From: Lodderomyces elongisporus
Lineage: Eukaryota > Ascomycota > Pichiomycetes > Serinales > Debaryomycetaceae
Assembly: GCF_030384665.1 (NCBI RefSeq)
Contig: NC_083675.1
Location: 864,001 to 928,000, forward strand
Reading direction: 5' to 3'
DNA: 64,000 nucleotides
Under the pieces are notes generated by a model. That model was not told where the DNA came from and ran no database searches. It saw only the letters and a program-made list of their open reading frames with translations. The position numbers and the translations under genes were made by a program. This document shows, one piece after another, positions 19,826-30,959 of this stretch. Numbering within the stretch: position 1 is the stretch's first letter; each line of letters begins with the position of its first letter.

Positions 19826-21301
19826 ATGTTGAGATCATTTAAACCAGTCTCTGCAAGCCAGAGATTTTCACAATTTGTTAGATACGCATCAAACAAAAAG
19901 TACGATGTTGTCGTTATTGGTGGTGGACCAGGTGGTTACGTTGCTGCCATCAAAGCCGGTCAATTGGGATTGAACACCGCATGTATTGAGAAAAGAGGAT
20001 CATTGGGTGGTACCTGTCTTAATGTCGGTTGTATCCCATCCAAATCTCTTTTAAACAACACCCACTTGTTGCACCAAGTTCAACACGAAGCTAAAGAGAG
20101 AGGTATCAATATTGCTGGAGAAGTTACTCCTAACTTTACCACATTGATGCAAGCCAAGGAGAAATCAGTTAAGCAATTGACTGGTGGTGTTGAAATGTTG
20201 TTGAAAAAAAACAAAGTCGACTACTTGAAAGGTGCCGGTTCTTTTGTTAATGAGAAAACCATTAAAGTTGACCCAATCGAAGGTGGCGAACCATACGAGG
20301 TTGATGCTGAAAACATCATTGTTGCCACTGGTTCTGAGCCAACTCCATTCCCAGGAATCGAGGTTGACGAAGAAAGAATTGTTACTTCAACTGGTATCTT
20401 GTCATTGAAAGAGATCCCAAAGAGATTAGCCATCATTGGTGGTGGTATCATCGGTTTGGAAATGGCTTCAGTCTACTCAAGATTGGGCTCCAAGGTCACC
20501 GTGCTTGAATTCCAAAACGCTATTGGTGCTGGTATGGATGCTGAAGTTGCCAAGACCTCTCAAAAATTGTTGACCAAGCAAGGTTTGGAATTCAAATTGG
20601 GCGCCAAGGTCACCAAAGGTGAACGTAATGGAGACATTGTTAAGATTGAGGTTGAAGACGCCAAATCAGGTGAAAAGAGTGAATTGGAAGCCGATGTTTT
20701 GTTGGTTGCCGTTGGTAGAAGACCATACACAGAAGGCTTAAATATCGAAGCTGCCGGATTGGAGAAGGACAACAAGGGCAGATTAGTCATTGATGACCAA
20801 TTCAAGACCAAACACGACCACATCAGGGTTATTGGTGATGTCACATTTGGTCCAATGTTGGCACACAAGGCTGAAGAAGAAGGTATCGCTGCTGCCGAAT
20901 ACATCAAGAAGGGTCACGGACACGTTAACTATGCAAACATCCCATCCGTTATGTACACACACCCAGAAGTTGCTTGGGTTGGATTGAACGAAGAGCAATT
21001 GAAAGAAAAAGGAATCAAATACAAGGTTGGTAAGTTCCCATTCATTGCCAACTCAAGAGCCAAGACAAACTTGGACACCGATGGTTTCGTTAAAATCATT
21101 GCTGATGCTGAAACTGAACGTGTTTTGGGAGCCCACATCATTGGTCCAAACGCTGGTGAAATGATTGCTGAGGCAGGTTTGGCTTTGGAATACGGTGCTT
21201 CAACCGAGGACATTGCTAGAACATGTCATGCTCACCCAACCTTGTCAGAAGCTTTCAAGGAAGCTGCTTTGGCAACTTTTGACAAGCCAATCAACTTTTA
21301 A
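19826..21301 (+). CDS. LPD1: Dihydrolipoamide dehydrogenase (E3)
   Basis: A 491-codon mitochondrial flavoprotein that reoxidises dihydrolipoyl groups with NAD+ in the pyruvate, 2-oxoglutarate and glycine-cleavage complexes. The N-terminus ([22 protein letters not shown]) is a basic matrix-targeting presequence. The FAD-binding motif [10 protein letters not shown] follows. The redox-active disulfide is C64/C69 in CLNVGC. The NAD-binding motif is GGGIIGLE. The catalytic pair is H470/E475 in HPTLSE near the C-terminus. Length and all motifs are those of a normal active E3. Codon use is strongly biased, fitting high expression. Confidence 0.97.
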   Translation: MLRSFKPVSASQRFSQFVRYASNKKYDVVVIGGGPGGYVAAIKAGQLGLNTACIEKRGSLGGTCLNVGCIPSKSLLNNTHLLHQVQHEAKERGINIAGEVTPNFTTLMQAKEKSVKQLTGGVEMLLKKNKVDYLKGAGSFVNEKTIKVDPIEGGEPYEVDAENIIVATGSEPTPFPGIEVDEERIVTSTGILSLKEIPKRLAIIGGGIIGLEMASVYSRLGSKVTVLEFQNAIGAGMDAEVAKTSQKLLTKQGLEFKLGAKVTKGERNGDIVKIEVEDAKSGEKSELEADVLLVAVGRRPYTEGLNIEAAGLEKDNKGRLVIDDQFKTKHDHIRVIGDVTFGPMLAHKAEEEGIAAAEYIKKGHGHVNYANIPSVMYTHPEVAWVGLNEEQLKEKGIKYKVGKFPFIANSRAKTNLDTDGFVKIIADAETERVLGAHIIGPNAGEMIAEAGLALEYGASTEDIARTCHAHPTLSEAFKEAALATFDKPINF

Positions 21302-21527
21302 GTTTTAAGTAAGGTTATAAATTATAAATTTTTAAGTTATAAGCTATTAGTATAAAGATCGATTGCAAAAAGCTTAAGATAACAGTAGAATTACAAAATG
21401 AAAAAAAAAAATAATAAATTAAAAATAACAACAAAGAAAACTCATTAATGAAAATTTCTCTATACCTATCTATGTTTATCCTACAATTTTTTCATTCCTT
21501 TCTTTTTCTTTTTCTTTTTCACTACCA

Positions 21528-23366
21528 TCAAAATCCAATTGGTTTTTGCGCACCCTTAGGTAAAAGTGCCATAAATTTATAAACCTTTCCCATTTGATCA
21601 TCGTCAACCAAACGCCTATAAGCACCATATATTTTGTCTTGCATTTCTTCGTCATTAGCATTTTTCTTCAACAATTGATCAACACGATATCCGATACCGA
21701 TATTATGTAACCAATCGCCCTGCTGAATTGGTCCATAAACATTGCATACTGCTTCGGTCAAGTTTTTCAAATTTTGGAAATCAACATCAACTGATAAATC
21801 TACTTCGCCAGGTTTGTAAAAGGGTGAAACAAACTTGTGTTGGTATATTCCACGCAATGTGTTTTCAGGGATTTCGCTTGAAGGACCATAGTCAACAACC
21901 AAAGCAGCACCTTCATCTTGTCCACCAAAACTAGCAGCATCACCACCACCACCACTACCATCCACATTTCCAGAGACTAATTGCGCTATCTTCATTATGA
22001 AAAGCTCAGCATCAGGACAAATCTCAATCCTGGTACCAACAGGCAAATCTTTATATCTTTTGCTAATCTTTGGAATCATCGAAGATGGAGTTTCTTTTGG
22101 AGAAATACTCAAATGGAATTCGGTATCTAATTGTTCTTGTAGCTGTTCTTGTTCTTGTTCTTGTTCTTGTTTTTGTTTTTGTTTTTGTTCTTGTTCTTGT
22201 CTACTCAGGCCACCACTGGTTGAAATAAAATGTGTTTGAGGATCTTGGCGTGTTTCCAACTTCAATTGCGAGGAGGTGTCTACACTTGGGGTATGCTCAA
22301 CTACTAGTTCTCTCCATCCATCTTCTTGCCTTATAAATGATTTAATTGGTAAGGCATCAAAAAATTCATGTGCAATGATATAGTTCACCAGTCTGTTGTC
22401 ATCCTCAGCATTTATGTTGTTTCCATTACCGTCTTTTCCACTGCCTCCCTTGGGAATGCTCTTTTCTGTATCCACCCAAATGATATCATTTCCCCATTTC
22501 GTCACTGAAGTATCAAAGCCCGCATCATTCTTTTTGAATTCCTTTGTTGTATCGCAAAGTAGATTCTGTTGCTCTTTTCTTAAAAAGGGACTTGCTTCAA
22601 TCATGACTATTTCAATTTTGGGCTTTATGTCACTGACAGTAGTGACAAATTTGTTGAATGTATGAAGCACATCATGGATCAAGGTTCCCTTTCCAGGACC
22701 GAATTCTATAAATCTAATATTTTTAGGCGGTGTTTTCCCCTTGGAAGTTTGCCAGATGTTAAAGAACCATATTCCAATCATTTCTCCAAACACAGAAGAA
22801 ATTTCGGGACTGGTTATAAAATCTCCTGTCTTCAAATTGAGTGGGTCTCGTGTAGTATAATATCCAAAATCCGGGTGCGTCAAACACTGTCTCATGTATG
22901 CACTTAATGGAATCGGCCCAGTCAACCTAATTGTTTGACGGAAAAAATCTGACAAACTTTTGATATCTGTTGGAGAAGCACCCTCGGGGCTTCGTTGTGG
23001 GAATTGAGCAATTTTACCTAATTTTTCTCGAATATTGTGATCTCCTTTGATGTCATTCTCCAACTTTGCAATTTGTTCACGGATTGCTTTTGCTGCAGCT
23101 TCATATTCTTCTTTTGTAAACTGACCAAAGTACAATCCATCCTTGTGTGGTGGAACCTTTGATGTTGGTGATTTTGATGAAGAAGAAAAAGAGGAAGAAG
23201 TGGAGGAAGACGTGGCTTGATCCTTTTTGTTTCTCTTGTGTATGTCATTATTATTGGTATTATCATCGTCAGACAATGGTGGCCCCTTGTAGCTTGTAGC
23301 TAGGAGTCGTCTAAATGATGTCTGTGCATTGACGAGTGTAACGCGTCTTGCTACCGTGCTCAACAT
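21528..23366 (-). CDS. Mitochondrial NDUFAF7/MidA-like SAM-dependent methyltransferase
   Basis: A 612-codon member of the MidA/NDUFAF7 family. The human protein dimethylates an arginine of the NDUFS2 subunit during complex I assembly, a plausible role here if the host keeps complex I as CTG-clade yeasts do. The start MLSTVARRVTLVNAQTSFRRLL is a typical presequence. The family N-terminus (GPIPLSAYMRQCLTHPDFGYY) precedes the SAM-binding loop EFGPGKGT at 221-228. Later blocks include AHEFFDALP and LVVDYGPS. A Gln/Glu/Lys repeat (about 405-425) and Ser/Lys stretches near the N-terminus look like lineage-specific insertions. A longer reading to 23450 would begin with TTG, so the ATG at 23366 is used. 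Confidence 0.8.
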   Translation of the reverse strand: MLSTVARRVTLVNAQTSFRRLLATSYKGPPLSDDDNTNNNDIHKRNKKDQATSSSTSSSFSSSSKSPTSKVPPHKDGLYFGQFTKEEYEAAAKAIREQIAKLENDIKGDHNIREKLGKIAQFPQRSPEGASPTDIKSLSDFFRQTIRLTGPIPLSAYMRQCLTHPDFGYYTTRDPLNLKTGDFITSPEISSVFGEMIGIWFFNIWQTSKGKTPPKNIRFIEFGPGKGTLIHDVLHTFNKFVTTVSDIKPKIEIVMIEASPFLRKEQQNLLCDTTKEFKKNDAGFDTSVTKWGNDIIWVDTEKSIPKGGSGKDGNGNNINAEDDNRLVNYIIAHEFFDALPIKSFIRQEDGWRELVVEHTPSVDTSSQLKLETRQDPQTHFISTSGGLSRQEQEQKQKQKQEQEQEQEQLQEQLDTEFHLSISPKETPSSMIPKISKRYKDLPVGTRIEICPDAELFIMKIAQLVSGNVDGSGGGGDAASFGGQDEGAALVVDYGPSSEIPENTLRGIYQHKFVSPFYKPGEVDLSVDVDFQNLKNLTEAVCNVYGPIQQGDWLHNIGIGYRVDQLLKKNANDEEMQDKIYGAYRRLVDDDQMGKVYKFMALLPKGAQKPIGF

Positions 23367-24417
23367 TCTTATAGGGCTGGGAATTAATGTGTGGATGTGG
23401 TGGAAAGGATGGTTGGAAAGGCTTATTCCGAATTTCAATGTACTTGACAAATGTATTAGATCAGTGCAATCGATGAGTAAGAAATTGCGGAGGTTGGCTC
23501 GCTACCACTTGACCACACAGAAAGGCTTCCATAATTGTAAACTGTACAGTGCTTTCAAACATCCTATGAAACTGGATGCTTCTGTTCTCTTTATATTCTT
23601 CACTTCTCTTCACTTTTTGTCAATACTCAGTAGCTTATACTGTTATTCAGTTACAGCTTGTAAGTCAAAACAGGCTATTGAAGTTTTTCATTTTGTTTTT
23701 GCAAATTATAGTTAGTATATCCAAGCGTAATTAAAAGTGTATTGATCTCTCCATCCAAAAACAAACTATATACTAGATAGGACGAAAGGAAGAAGTAGAG
23801 CGCGTGGCAAACGTGAGTGAGTGTGTATGTGGCTGAAAATTTGAAACACAACACAAGGCCATTACTGATTGACGATGAAAAGTTTTGAATTTTTGCTATT
23901 GTTGTACACTTGCTAGCCTGCATTTAATTTGGATAAAAGAGGTATTGTTGATGTTTATCTATATATACTTTAGTCTATGGTTTGCTCTAAGCTATCATTT
24001 TAAATTGAGAGATTGCGTTTCCCCTTTAATCTATTTCCTTTTTTTTTTTCTTTCTTTCTTTCAATGGTTTGACTCAACTTCTTTCAACCCGTTTGGTCTA
24101 GATCTGCCTATACTCTGAGCCTCTTAGACCACAACTGAAATGGAAAATAAAAAAAATAAAAAATAAAATAAAATAAAAAAATAAAAAAAAATAAAAAAAA
24201 ATAAAAAATTGTAAACACGAAAAAAACATCCAAATCACTTTTTCTGACTACCACGCTACAAAAGAGGATCTGACGATTTCTTTATCCATATTTATAAACC
24301 TTGTTCTCAATTATACAGACTTACATATATACATAAAAATATATATACATACACTGTTCTATTTCTTTGAACTATACATTGCATTACTACCCGTTAGAGA
24401 GAGATTACCTATTCCAG
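23367..24417. other. Divergent promoter region, methyltransferase and RhoGAP genes
   Basis: About 1 kb shared by two divergent genes. It contains A-runs interrupted by T (about 24146-24207) and TATA-like sequence (about 24330-24352). The ORF at 23329-23715 on the plus strand is partly antisense to the methyltransferase start and looks fortuitous. Confidence 0.65.
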
Positions 24418-27093
24418 ATGTCATTTGCTGATAGTTTTTGGACCCCAGATTACATCCAGGGGTTTCAAACCCTCTTTACCCAATTGAACGAGGGTGTTCA
24501 GGAAAACGAAGACCACATTAAACTTTTTAGTAAAAGAATGGAGCTGGAACAACTTTATGGCTCGTCATTACAGGCTCTTGCCTCCGACACGAACTTGAAA
24601 CCTACAAGCAAACGATATTTCAATGACGATTATGTCTCCACTATCAAAAATTCATATGGAGAATTGAAAGAGAATTTTGCCAAGCAGGGCCAGTACCATC
24701 TTAATGTTGCAGAAACTATTGATGTTACAGTGCTTCAGCCATTTGAGAAATGGAGCGGCGAGCATGAAGAAAGAGTCGCCTACTCTGTCAGCACTGTTAA
24801 TGATGAATACAAGAAATTAAAGGCTCAGCAATTTCAAGTTGAAAAGATCCAAAAAAAGTATTTCAACAAGTGCAGAATGGTGGAGGAGTTTAAAAGCCAA
24901 TATCTGGAACAAGAATTGCAAGAAGAATTGAATGATGTAGCTTTCCAAAAGAAAATTTCGGAGAACAATGCATCTAACGGGGGTGCAGAAGAACAAGAAC
25001 AAAAACAAAAAGAGCCATTGTATGAGTTTGCACATGCCGAGATTGACCACCACAAAATTGAGCAGTTGTTATGTGCCATGTTGAACTCTGTACCACGAGT
25101 TTCCCACAAAGTTGCCATACTTGGTACGTACCACAATGTCTCTACTGGTAGTGCAATTACGCAATGGGCATTGGACAATGTTGCTGAACTTGACAAGAAT
25201 TTGGAAAAGGCTGAAAAATTTGGACAGGATTTGATAAAGAATGAGTTTATCCGAATAGTTGGCTCAATGGGCAAATCATTCATCAATTCATCTCAGTTTT
25301 ACTATCAATGGAAACCAAAAGCATTTGAAATAGCCAAAGTATCACCAGGTGTCGAGAATGAAGCTAGTGGTAATAATAATAACAAGTCTTTTTCAAGTTT
25401 TGGGCAGTTCAATCTCGATGATATGAAAGATGCCATTGGCGTTGGCGGAGTAGACTACAAGGACATTTCACAGTATCCGAAATTGGTCAAGGATGTAGAA
25501 CTCCTCAACAATCAATACTACGAGAAAGTAGCAGAGTTGGATGTCACAAGATGCAGGTTCGAGGAGTTGGTTATGGACCACCTCACGTTTATGCAAAAGT
25601 GCGAACTCGATAGATTAAGAGCCATAAAAAAAGTCACTTTTGATTTTATCGCTAGCTTCAAATACAAACACAATCACTTACAAACAGTTTTCCGCGACTT
25701 GGACTTGATTGAGGAGACTATTAATCCAATTAATGACTTGAAGTTTCTTGTTGAAAATTATGCCACTGGCCATTTCCGTCCACAGGTGACTTTATACGAC
25801 AACTATTATGAGTCCAACATCAAGCAAACATTTGGTGTTGACTTGAATGTGAAATCGAGACTTGATAAAAAGGTCGTTCCCATCTTGATCCAATGCATAT
25901 TGAGCCATTTGGACAATATATATCCAGATTTGAAAGATGACGAGGAAAGGATCAATATCTGGACGCAACCTATACATTTATCGGAAGTACACAAATTGAG
26001 ATTATTGCTTAATGGTGTCGATGACCCTGTTCAGATCAACAAGATACTCATGCAGACACCTCCCATTGTTGTAACAAATGTTCTCAAGTTGTACTTTATG
26101 GAATTACCCGACTCCATTATCCCAAGCAACTTTTACGATGTAATTAAACTTGTTTACATTAATAATCAAGATGACTCGCAGCGCGATTCTCGAATCAATG
26201 GTTTGCAAAATGTTTTGGCAGAGACATTTAAATCCAATTTGGCCACGTTAGATGCGTTGCTTACACATCTAAAAAGACTTATTCAAATTATTGGCTCAAA
26301 GGACAAGACAGCAGCAAAGAATTTACAAGGCGGACTATGCAACGAGTTTGGCAAATTGGTGATACGACCAAGACCTGCAACTGATCTTTTCCCAGATAGC
26401 AACCATCGTCAGAACATGAATGATAAGCATGCTGTTATGATCATACAGGATCTCTTTAGGTATAAGGATCAGATATTCAATGAGTTGAAACGAAAAAGCT
26501 CGAAAGCAAAAAGCAATGGCTCATCATCATCTTCTTCATCATCCTCATCGATATTGCACCGTGCCTCTAGTGGTAGTTCGTCTGCCAGTGCTAGTGTGAG
26601 TCGTGAGGCATCTGCTACATCTAGCAGACAGAGGACTGCAACTGGAGATCTTGCTTCTACAACAAGTGTACATGCACACCAGCCACTTACACCTGGGGAA
26701 AATCTTGCTGCAAAATCCAAGTCGAGGTTAGAATCTAGATTGAAGAATGCAGTGAAGCAAAGAGATCTAGCATCAAAACCATTAGAAAGCAAAGATGATG
26801 GTGATGTTGATCATAATAACAATAATAATGATAATGATGATGTTGAGAAGAAACCAAGAAAAGAGGAAGAAGAAGAAGAAGAAGAACAAAAGCAAGAAGT
26901 GAAGAAAAAGAAGGAAGACAATAAAAAAGACAAGCCATTGCCTGATCCTACTTATGTCGAGGCACCTTCAACCCCACCACAACCGGTATCTTCTATGTCG
27001 ACACCTTCCAAATCGCCAATTTCTTTAAAACGCTCAACTTCACCCAAAAAGAAAAGGTTAAGTAGTATGTTGCTCGATGAAATGGGAAACTAG
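24418..27093 (+). CDS. RGD2: F-BAR / DEP / RhoGAP protein, Rgd2-like
   Basis: An 891-codon protein. The N-terminus (MSFADSFWTPDYIQGFQTLF) starts an F-BAR domain. A DEP-like domain (about 215-300, with AEKFGQDLI and YQWKPKAF) is inserted, and the F-BAR helices resume to about 450. A RhoGAP domain follows (about 470-690). The order is that of Rgd2 or its Rgd3-type relative, which couple membrane curvature to inactivation of Rho/Cdc42 GTPases. Where the catalytic arginine finger normally sits (G-I-F-R) the sequence reads N-I-W-T with W515, so GAP activity is uncertain; the later KNL motif is kept. The tail is Ser-rich, then Glu/Lys-rich. The extension to 24367 would begin with TTG, so the ATG at 24418 is chosen. 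Confidence 0.75.
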   Translation: MSFADSFWTPDYIQGFQTLFTQLNEGVQENEDHIKLFSKRMELEQLYGSSLQALASDTNLKPTSKRYFNDDYVSTIKNSYGELKENFAKQGQYHLNVAETIDVTVLQPFEKWSGEHEERVAYSVSTVNDEYKKLKAQQFQVEKIQKKYFNKCRMVEEFKSQYLEQELQEELNDVAFQKKISENNASNGGAEEQEQKQKEPLYEFAHAEIDHHKIEQLLCAMLNSVPRVSHKVAILGTYHNVSTGSAITQWALDNVAELDKNLEKAEKFGQDLIKNEFIRIVGSMGKSFINSSQFYYQWKPKAFEIAKVSPGVENEASGNNNNKSFSSFGQFNLDDMKDAIGVGGVDYKDISQYPKLVKDVELLNNQYYEKVAELDVTRCRFEELVMDHLTFMQKCELDRLRAIKKVTFDFIASFKYKHNHLQTVFRDLDLIEETINPINDLKFLVENYATGHFRPQVTLYDNYYESNIKQTFGVDLNVKSRLDKKVVPILIQCILSHLDNIYPDLKDDEERINIWTQPIHLSEVHKLRLLLNGVDDPVQINKILMQTPPIVVTNVLKLYFMELPDSIIPSNFYDVIKLVYINNQDDSQRDSRINGLQNVLAETFKSNLATLDALLTHLKRLIQIIGSKDKTAAKNLQGGLCNEFGKLVIRPRPATDLFPDSNHRQNMNDKHAVMIIQDLFRYKDQIFNELKRKSSKAKSNGSSSSSSSSSSILHRASSGSSSASASVSREASATSSRQRTATGDLASTTSVHAHQPLTPGENLAAKSKSRLESRLKNAVKQRDLASKPLESKDDGDVDHNNNNNDNDDVEKKPRKEEEEEEEEQKQEVKKKKEDNKKDKPLPDPTYVEAPSTPPQPVSSMSTPSKSPISLKRSTSPKKKRLSSMLLDEMGN

Positions 27094-27112
27094 ACTGAGA
27101 CTCAATAGGTAG

Positions 27113-27144
<32 letters not shown>

Positions 27145-27962
27145 ATAAATGGGTTATACAAAAAACAGCATTATATGAATAAAAGACAACTTTATAAACA
27201 TAAGGTTACTTTATGAACAATAGTATTCTAATCTGTCAGATTCAAGGCTCAAAATGGTTCTTGATTTTACCGTAATCGTGACTGCTCTATTTAAATGTAT
27301 ATAAATATACATATATACATCAATACTGCCCCTCCCCCACAACCAATTGATAAAACTAAAGAAGGAACATTATCGATGTGGAGGTTCTTACTACTCTTTA
27401 AAAAGTCACCCCTTTTGAACTGTATACTTTTTAAAAGATACGATGGGCTTTATGCACAACTTTCTTTTCTCCAGTTTCTTTTTTCCAGTTTTTTTTTTCG
27501 TTTATCCTCCGTTGACAGTGTTGTTCTGCCGAAGAGTTGTATTACATAAGCAAAGTAGTATAAATTGAAGAAAAAAGAAATACTTCATCTCATAGTAGTC
27601 TACCTCGCTTTTGTGATTCCTGCATATCATATCACCCATATCAACTATCTATTCTTCCGAGTCTATTAATCCGCCAGCAACAAAGGACTATGATCAACGA
27701 TTTAATGATGATATCATTAGCTACTATGTTCTTTTCCTTTTCTTTTTCTTTTCCTTTTCTTTTTTATTTTGTACTATTTACACTTTTCTCTTATTCATTC
27801 CCAAAATGTATATAAATATCAGGATTTCTTTTTTGGATTGAAGAAAAATGGAAAACTCTTAAAGAAAAGGAGAATTGATAAAGTTAGAAAGCTATATATT
27901 GTTATATCTTCCATTCACTAACCAATTAATTTTTTTTTTAATTACTTTGATCATCACCAAAA
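27094..27962. other. Intergenic, promoter of the reductase gene
   Basis: Contains (AT)14 at 27113-27140 and a T-rich block with repeated CTTTTC units (about 27730-27765). No gene is seen. Confidence 0.65.
27113..27140. repeat. (AT)14 microsatellite
   Basis: A perfect AT dinucleotide run of 28 bases just after the RhoGAP gene stop codon, in its 3' region. Confidence 0.95.
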
Positions 27963-28811
27963 ATGCAATTTTTTTCACTTATCAAGCCAGAGACAGATGC
28001 CAACAGAGAGGTGCCTTCGCCTACATTCAACTTGTCCAAGAACATAATTGAGAGATTTTCACTCAAGGGTAAAGTCACTGTTGTTACTGGTGGTGCTGGT
28101 GCTATTGGCTCGTGCATTGCCGAGGGTTATGCACAAGCTGGTGGTGATGTTGTCATTTTGGACCACGCCCACAGTGATGAGGGACTCAGTGAACGTCTTG
28201 CTTCTACATACAAGGTTCGCTCGAAATTTTATCAAATCGATGTTACCAATGCTGAGCAAGTGAAGGAGGTCATCAGCAAAATTGTTGATGAATTTGGCCG
28301 CTTGGATGTATTTGTTGCTAATGCAGGTATTGCATGGTATACTGGCTCTATCTTGAACCCCGACTCAACCCCAGAGAACTGGAGACGTGTCTTTGACGTT
28401 AATGTCAATGGTGTATTTTATTGTGCAAAGTATGCTGGAGAGGTTTTTCAAAAGCAGGGCAGCGGTTCATTGATTATTACCGCATCTATCTCAGCACACA
28501 TCAATAACGTGCCCAACTATCAAACATGTTACAACTCAGCTAAAGCAGCTGCAATGCACATGGCCAAAGGTTTGGCCGTTGAGTTTGCAGGTTTTGCCAG
28601 AGTTAACTCGGTGAGTCCGGGATACACAAATACATTGTTGTCAGCACCAATACCTAAAGAGCAGAGGGCTAAATGGTGGGGCTTGACACCAATGGGTAGA
28701 GAGGCCGAGCCAGATGAGTTGGTTGGAGCATATTTGTACTTGGCTAGTGATGCATCGAGTTTTACAACAGGGTCAGATATCAGAGTTGATGGTGGCTACT
28801 GTAGTGTATAA
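27963..28811 (+). CDS. Short-chain dehydrogenase/reductase, sorbose/carbonyl reductase type
   Basis: A 282-codon classical SDR. The cofactor loop is TGGAGAIG (42-49), followed by NAG (120-122) and the catalytic triad S177, Y190 and K194 (YNSAK). The C-terminus DGGYCSV is typical. The roughly 36-residue N-terminal extension and the motifs SLIIT, PLGRE-like (PMGRE) and GAYLYLAS resemble Candida Sou1/Sou2 L-sorbose reductases and the NADPH carbonyl reductases of C. parapsilosis. Substrate preference cannot be fixed from the sequence: sorbose, fructose, xylulose or aromatic ketones are possible. Cofactor choice is also uncertain; no obvious acidic NAD-determining residue decides it beyond D67. 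Probably cytosolic. Confidence 0.8.
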   Translation: MQFFSLIKPETDANREVPSPTFNLSKNIIERFSLKGKVTVVTGGAGAIGSCIAEGYAQAGGDVVILDHAHSDEGLSERLASTYKVRSKFYQIDVTNAEQVKEVISKIVDEFGRLDVFVANAGIAWYTGSILNPDSTPENWRRVFDVNVNGVFYCAKYAGEVFQKQGSGSLIITASISAHINNVPNYQTCYNSAKAAAMHMAKGLAVEFAGFARVNSVSPGYTNTLLSAPIPKEQRAKWWGLTPMGREAEPDELVGAYLYLASDASSFTTGSDIRVDGGYCSV

Positions 28812-29423
28812 ACAAACTTTATCAGGTATACTTTCTTCATTTATAGACTAATAGAGAACAACACAATTGCATTTAGCTGTTTTAATCTTTCAATCTTTCT
28901 CTTTTTTCTTTTCTTCTCGTTTTTTGACTCTTCTTGTTCACTATTTTGTCAACAGTCGTAGAAAGCTTTTTCAAACTAGACGTTTAAAACCGTTTCTTTA
29001 TGACTGTTTTCCTATTTTTTTAATGGCAATAAATATATATTTTTTTTGGGCATGTGTATAATGTCGTCATTTTGTCTGTCAGTGCAAAGGCTGATTTTGT
29101 GTCACATTCTGCGTTGATGTTGTTCTCTTTCTATCTTTCTTTCTTTCATTTTTATTTTTTATTTTTTTTAAAGAAAAAAAAAGGAATCAAAAGAGAAAAT
29201 GCAAACATTCTCGACGACAACAACAACAGCAGCAGCAGCAGCAGCAACAACAACACCAACAATAAGTGAAATCAAACACTCACCAATATAACAAAACTCG
29301 ACTACCGAATACAAGTGTTTCATTCTAACCACTGTTTTTTTTATAAAATTTTCTTTCTTTCTTTCTTTCTTTAGTTTTTTTTTTGCATTGAAAAATTTCA
29401 TTGGAGATAATTGTGAAATTGTA
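28812..29423. other. Intergenic, promoter of the EMP46/47-type gene
   Basis: A T-rich region with a CAA/CAG tract (about 29216-29256) and a CTTT repeat (about 29352-29372). The tract is CAA-CAG-CAA and non-coding here. No gene is seen. Confidence 0.65.
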
Positions 29424-30959
29424 ATGCGGTTGAGTTCTTTATTCCTACTCAATGCGGTGATTGCTCCAATCACACTAGCTGCTCCTTCAAGTCAGCAACA
29501 ACCAAACCCCCCACCATCGCTTGACTTGTTGTCCTTGTCCGATTTGCTAAAAATTGACAAAGTGTCGGATGTGAAAAACTATGCTGTGTCAGATACAGTT
29601 TCTTTTGACCAAGGAAGGTTGTTGTTGGGCCAGCAAGGGTCGCTCTGGACCAAAAATAAATTGTCATTGCAAAAGTCCAATGAGTTCACTTACGAGGTTG
29701 TCTTTAGGTCCTCTGGTAAGTCGAATGATATACAATTCCGAGAGAATGGATTGAATGTATGGTTAGTAGACGATAGGTCACCCAAGACCGCTAAGTCTGG
29801 CCTTGGATCAGAAGTGTTTGATGGGTTCAAATTTGCAGTGAATAATCGAGATCAGCAAGGATTGAAGATATTTAATAATGATGGTAACCAAAGAGTACCG
29901 GCGGTGGATGATTCTTTGGAATTGAGTCTTGGTGACTGTCAGTTTAGATATTTGGAAAGTGATGTGCCGTTCACGTTGAGAATCTCATACTCTGCCAATA
30001 AGAATTGGTTCAAAGTGCAAGTGGATAACAACCTTTGTTTCAAGACGGATCAGATTCAGCTACCACCAAAGTCCGACTGGGTGTTTGGTATTACTAGTGT
30101 TGTTAATTCTGCATCGAAGGAATTGTTTGAGATCTTGGAGGTCAATGTGTGGGATAAGTTAACCGAGGATGCGGTGGACGATCATGGTTTGATGGATGGT
30201 GAAGAGCTCAAAGTGGATGTCGAGGAGAAAGTTGTAAATAATGAAGGTGGAGAGAAGGCAGGCGCTATACCCGAGCACGCTAGTCCTGCACAAATCAGAC
30301 AGTCGTTGATGGAAAGAGCTAGGCAACACAGAGAGGAAACAGCCAAGGCCAATGGTGGTAATAATAATAACAACAACAACAACAATGCACAAAAACAGAA
30401 TGAACCTAGAATATCCACTAAATTGGCACCTACTGGAGATTCGATTCAATTAGTATTGAACAAGCTTGATCAATTGGAGATTGCTCTTGCAGACTTGTCC
30501 GCATCGTCACCTAGGGGTGCGAATGAAAACTCTCAAGGGGGAGGAAGTGGCGGTGTTTCTGCACAAGTTCAAGAAACAAAAGATATTCTTGTTGAGTTGC
30601 GTCAAACTTTTATCACTCAATATGCCGAGCTTCTACAAGCTATCCAATTGCTCAATCAGAAGGTGATTGGCGAAGTTCGCGAGCAACATGTTGGAATGGA
30701 GGAAATCTCCAAGAAGGTTGATTTGTTAATGAACGAGCACAAGGAGGTCCAACACCAATACATTAATCATTATAAGCAACAAGAGAGACAAAAAGCAGAG
30801 GGCATTAGCATTCCTGGTGGTGAAAAAGAACGCAATAGTGACACTTTGGCAGACAAGTTGATCAAATGGGTGCTTATACCGCTCATGATTGTGCTTTTGG
30901 CATTGGTGGTATTTGTGTACCGATTGAGACATGATATCAAGCACTCAAAGCTTCTATGA
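29424..30959 (+). CDS. EMP47: L-type lectin cargo receptor, Emp46/Emp47-like
   Basis: A 511-codon type I membrane protein. The signal peptide MRLSSLFLLNAVIAPITLAA is followed by a leguminous-type lectin domain (about 35-250) and a Gln/Asn-rich spacer. A coiled-coil stem lies at about 350-470. One TM segment (482-499) precedes a short cytosolic tail, RLRHDIKHSKLL. The lysines and terminal LL resemble the KTKLL tail of baker's yeast Emp47, which recycles between Golgi and ER and sorts glycoproteins. Emp46 and Emp47 are close paralogs and either name could apply. An in-frame extension to 29388 begins with TTG and would spoil the signal peptide; 29424 is the better start. Confidence 0.75.
   Translation: MRLSSLFLLNAVIAPITLAAPSSQQQPNPPPSLDLLSLSDLLKIDKVSDVKNYAVSDTVSFDQGRLLLGQQGSLWTKNKLSLQKSNEFTYEVVFRSSGKSNDIQFRENGLNVWLVDDRSPKTAKSGLGSEVFDGFKFAVNNRDQQGLKIFNNDGNQRVPAVDDSLELSLGDCQFRYLESDVPFTLRISYSANKNWFKVQVDNNLCFKTDQIQLPPKSDWVFGITSVVNSASKELFEILEVNVWDKLTEDAVDDHGLMDGEELKVDVEEKVVNNEGGEKAGAIPEHASPAQIRQSLMERARQHREETAKANGGNNNNNNNNNAQKQNEPRISTKLAPTGDSIQLVLNKLDQLEIALADLSASSPRGANENSQGGGSGGVSAQVQETKDILVELRQTFITQYAELLQAIQLLNQKVIGEVREQHVGMEEISKKVDLLMNEHKEVQHQYINHYKQQERQKAEGISIPGGEKERNSDTLADKLIKWVLIPLMIVLLALVVFVYRLRHDIKHSKLL

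Noticed and set aside
23329..23715. A 128-codon plus-strand ORF over the 5' end of the methyltransferase gene
   Set aside because: Its first part is antisense to the presequence and the rest is A/T-rich. It begins inside the opposite gene and matches nothing known.
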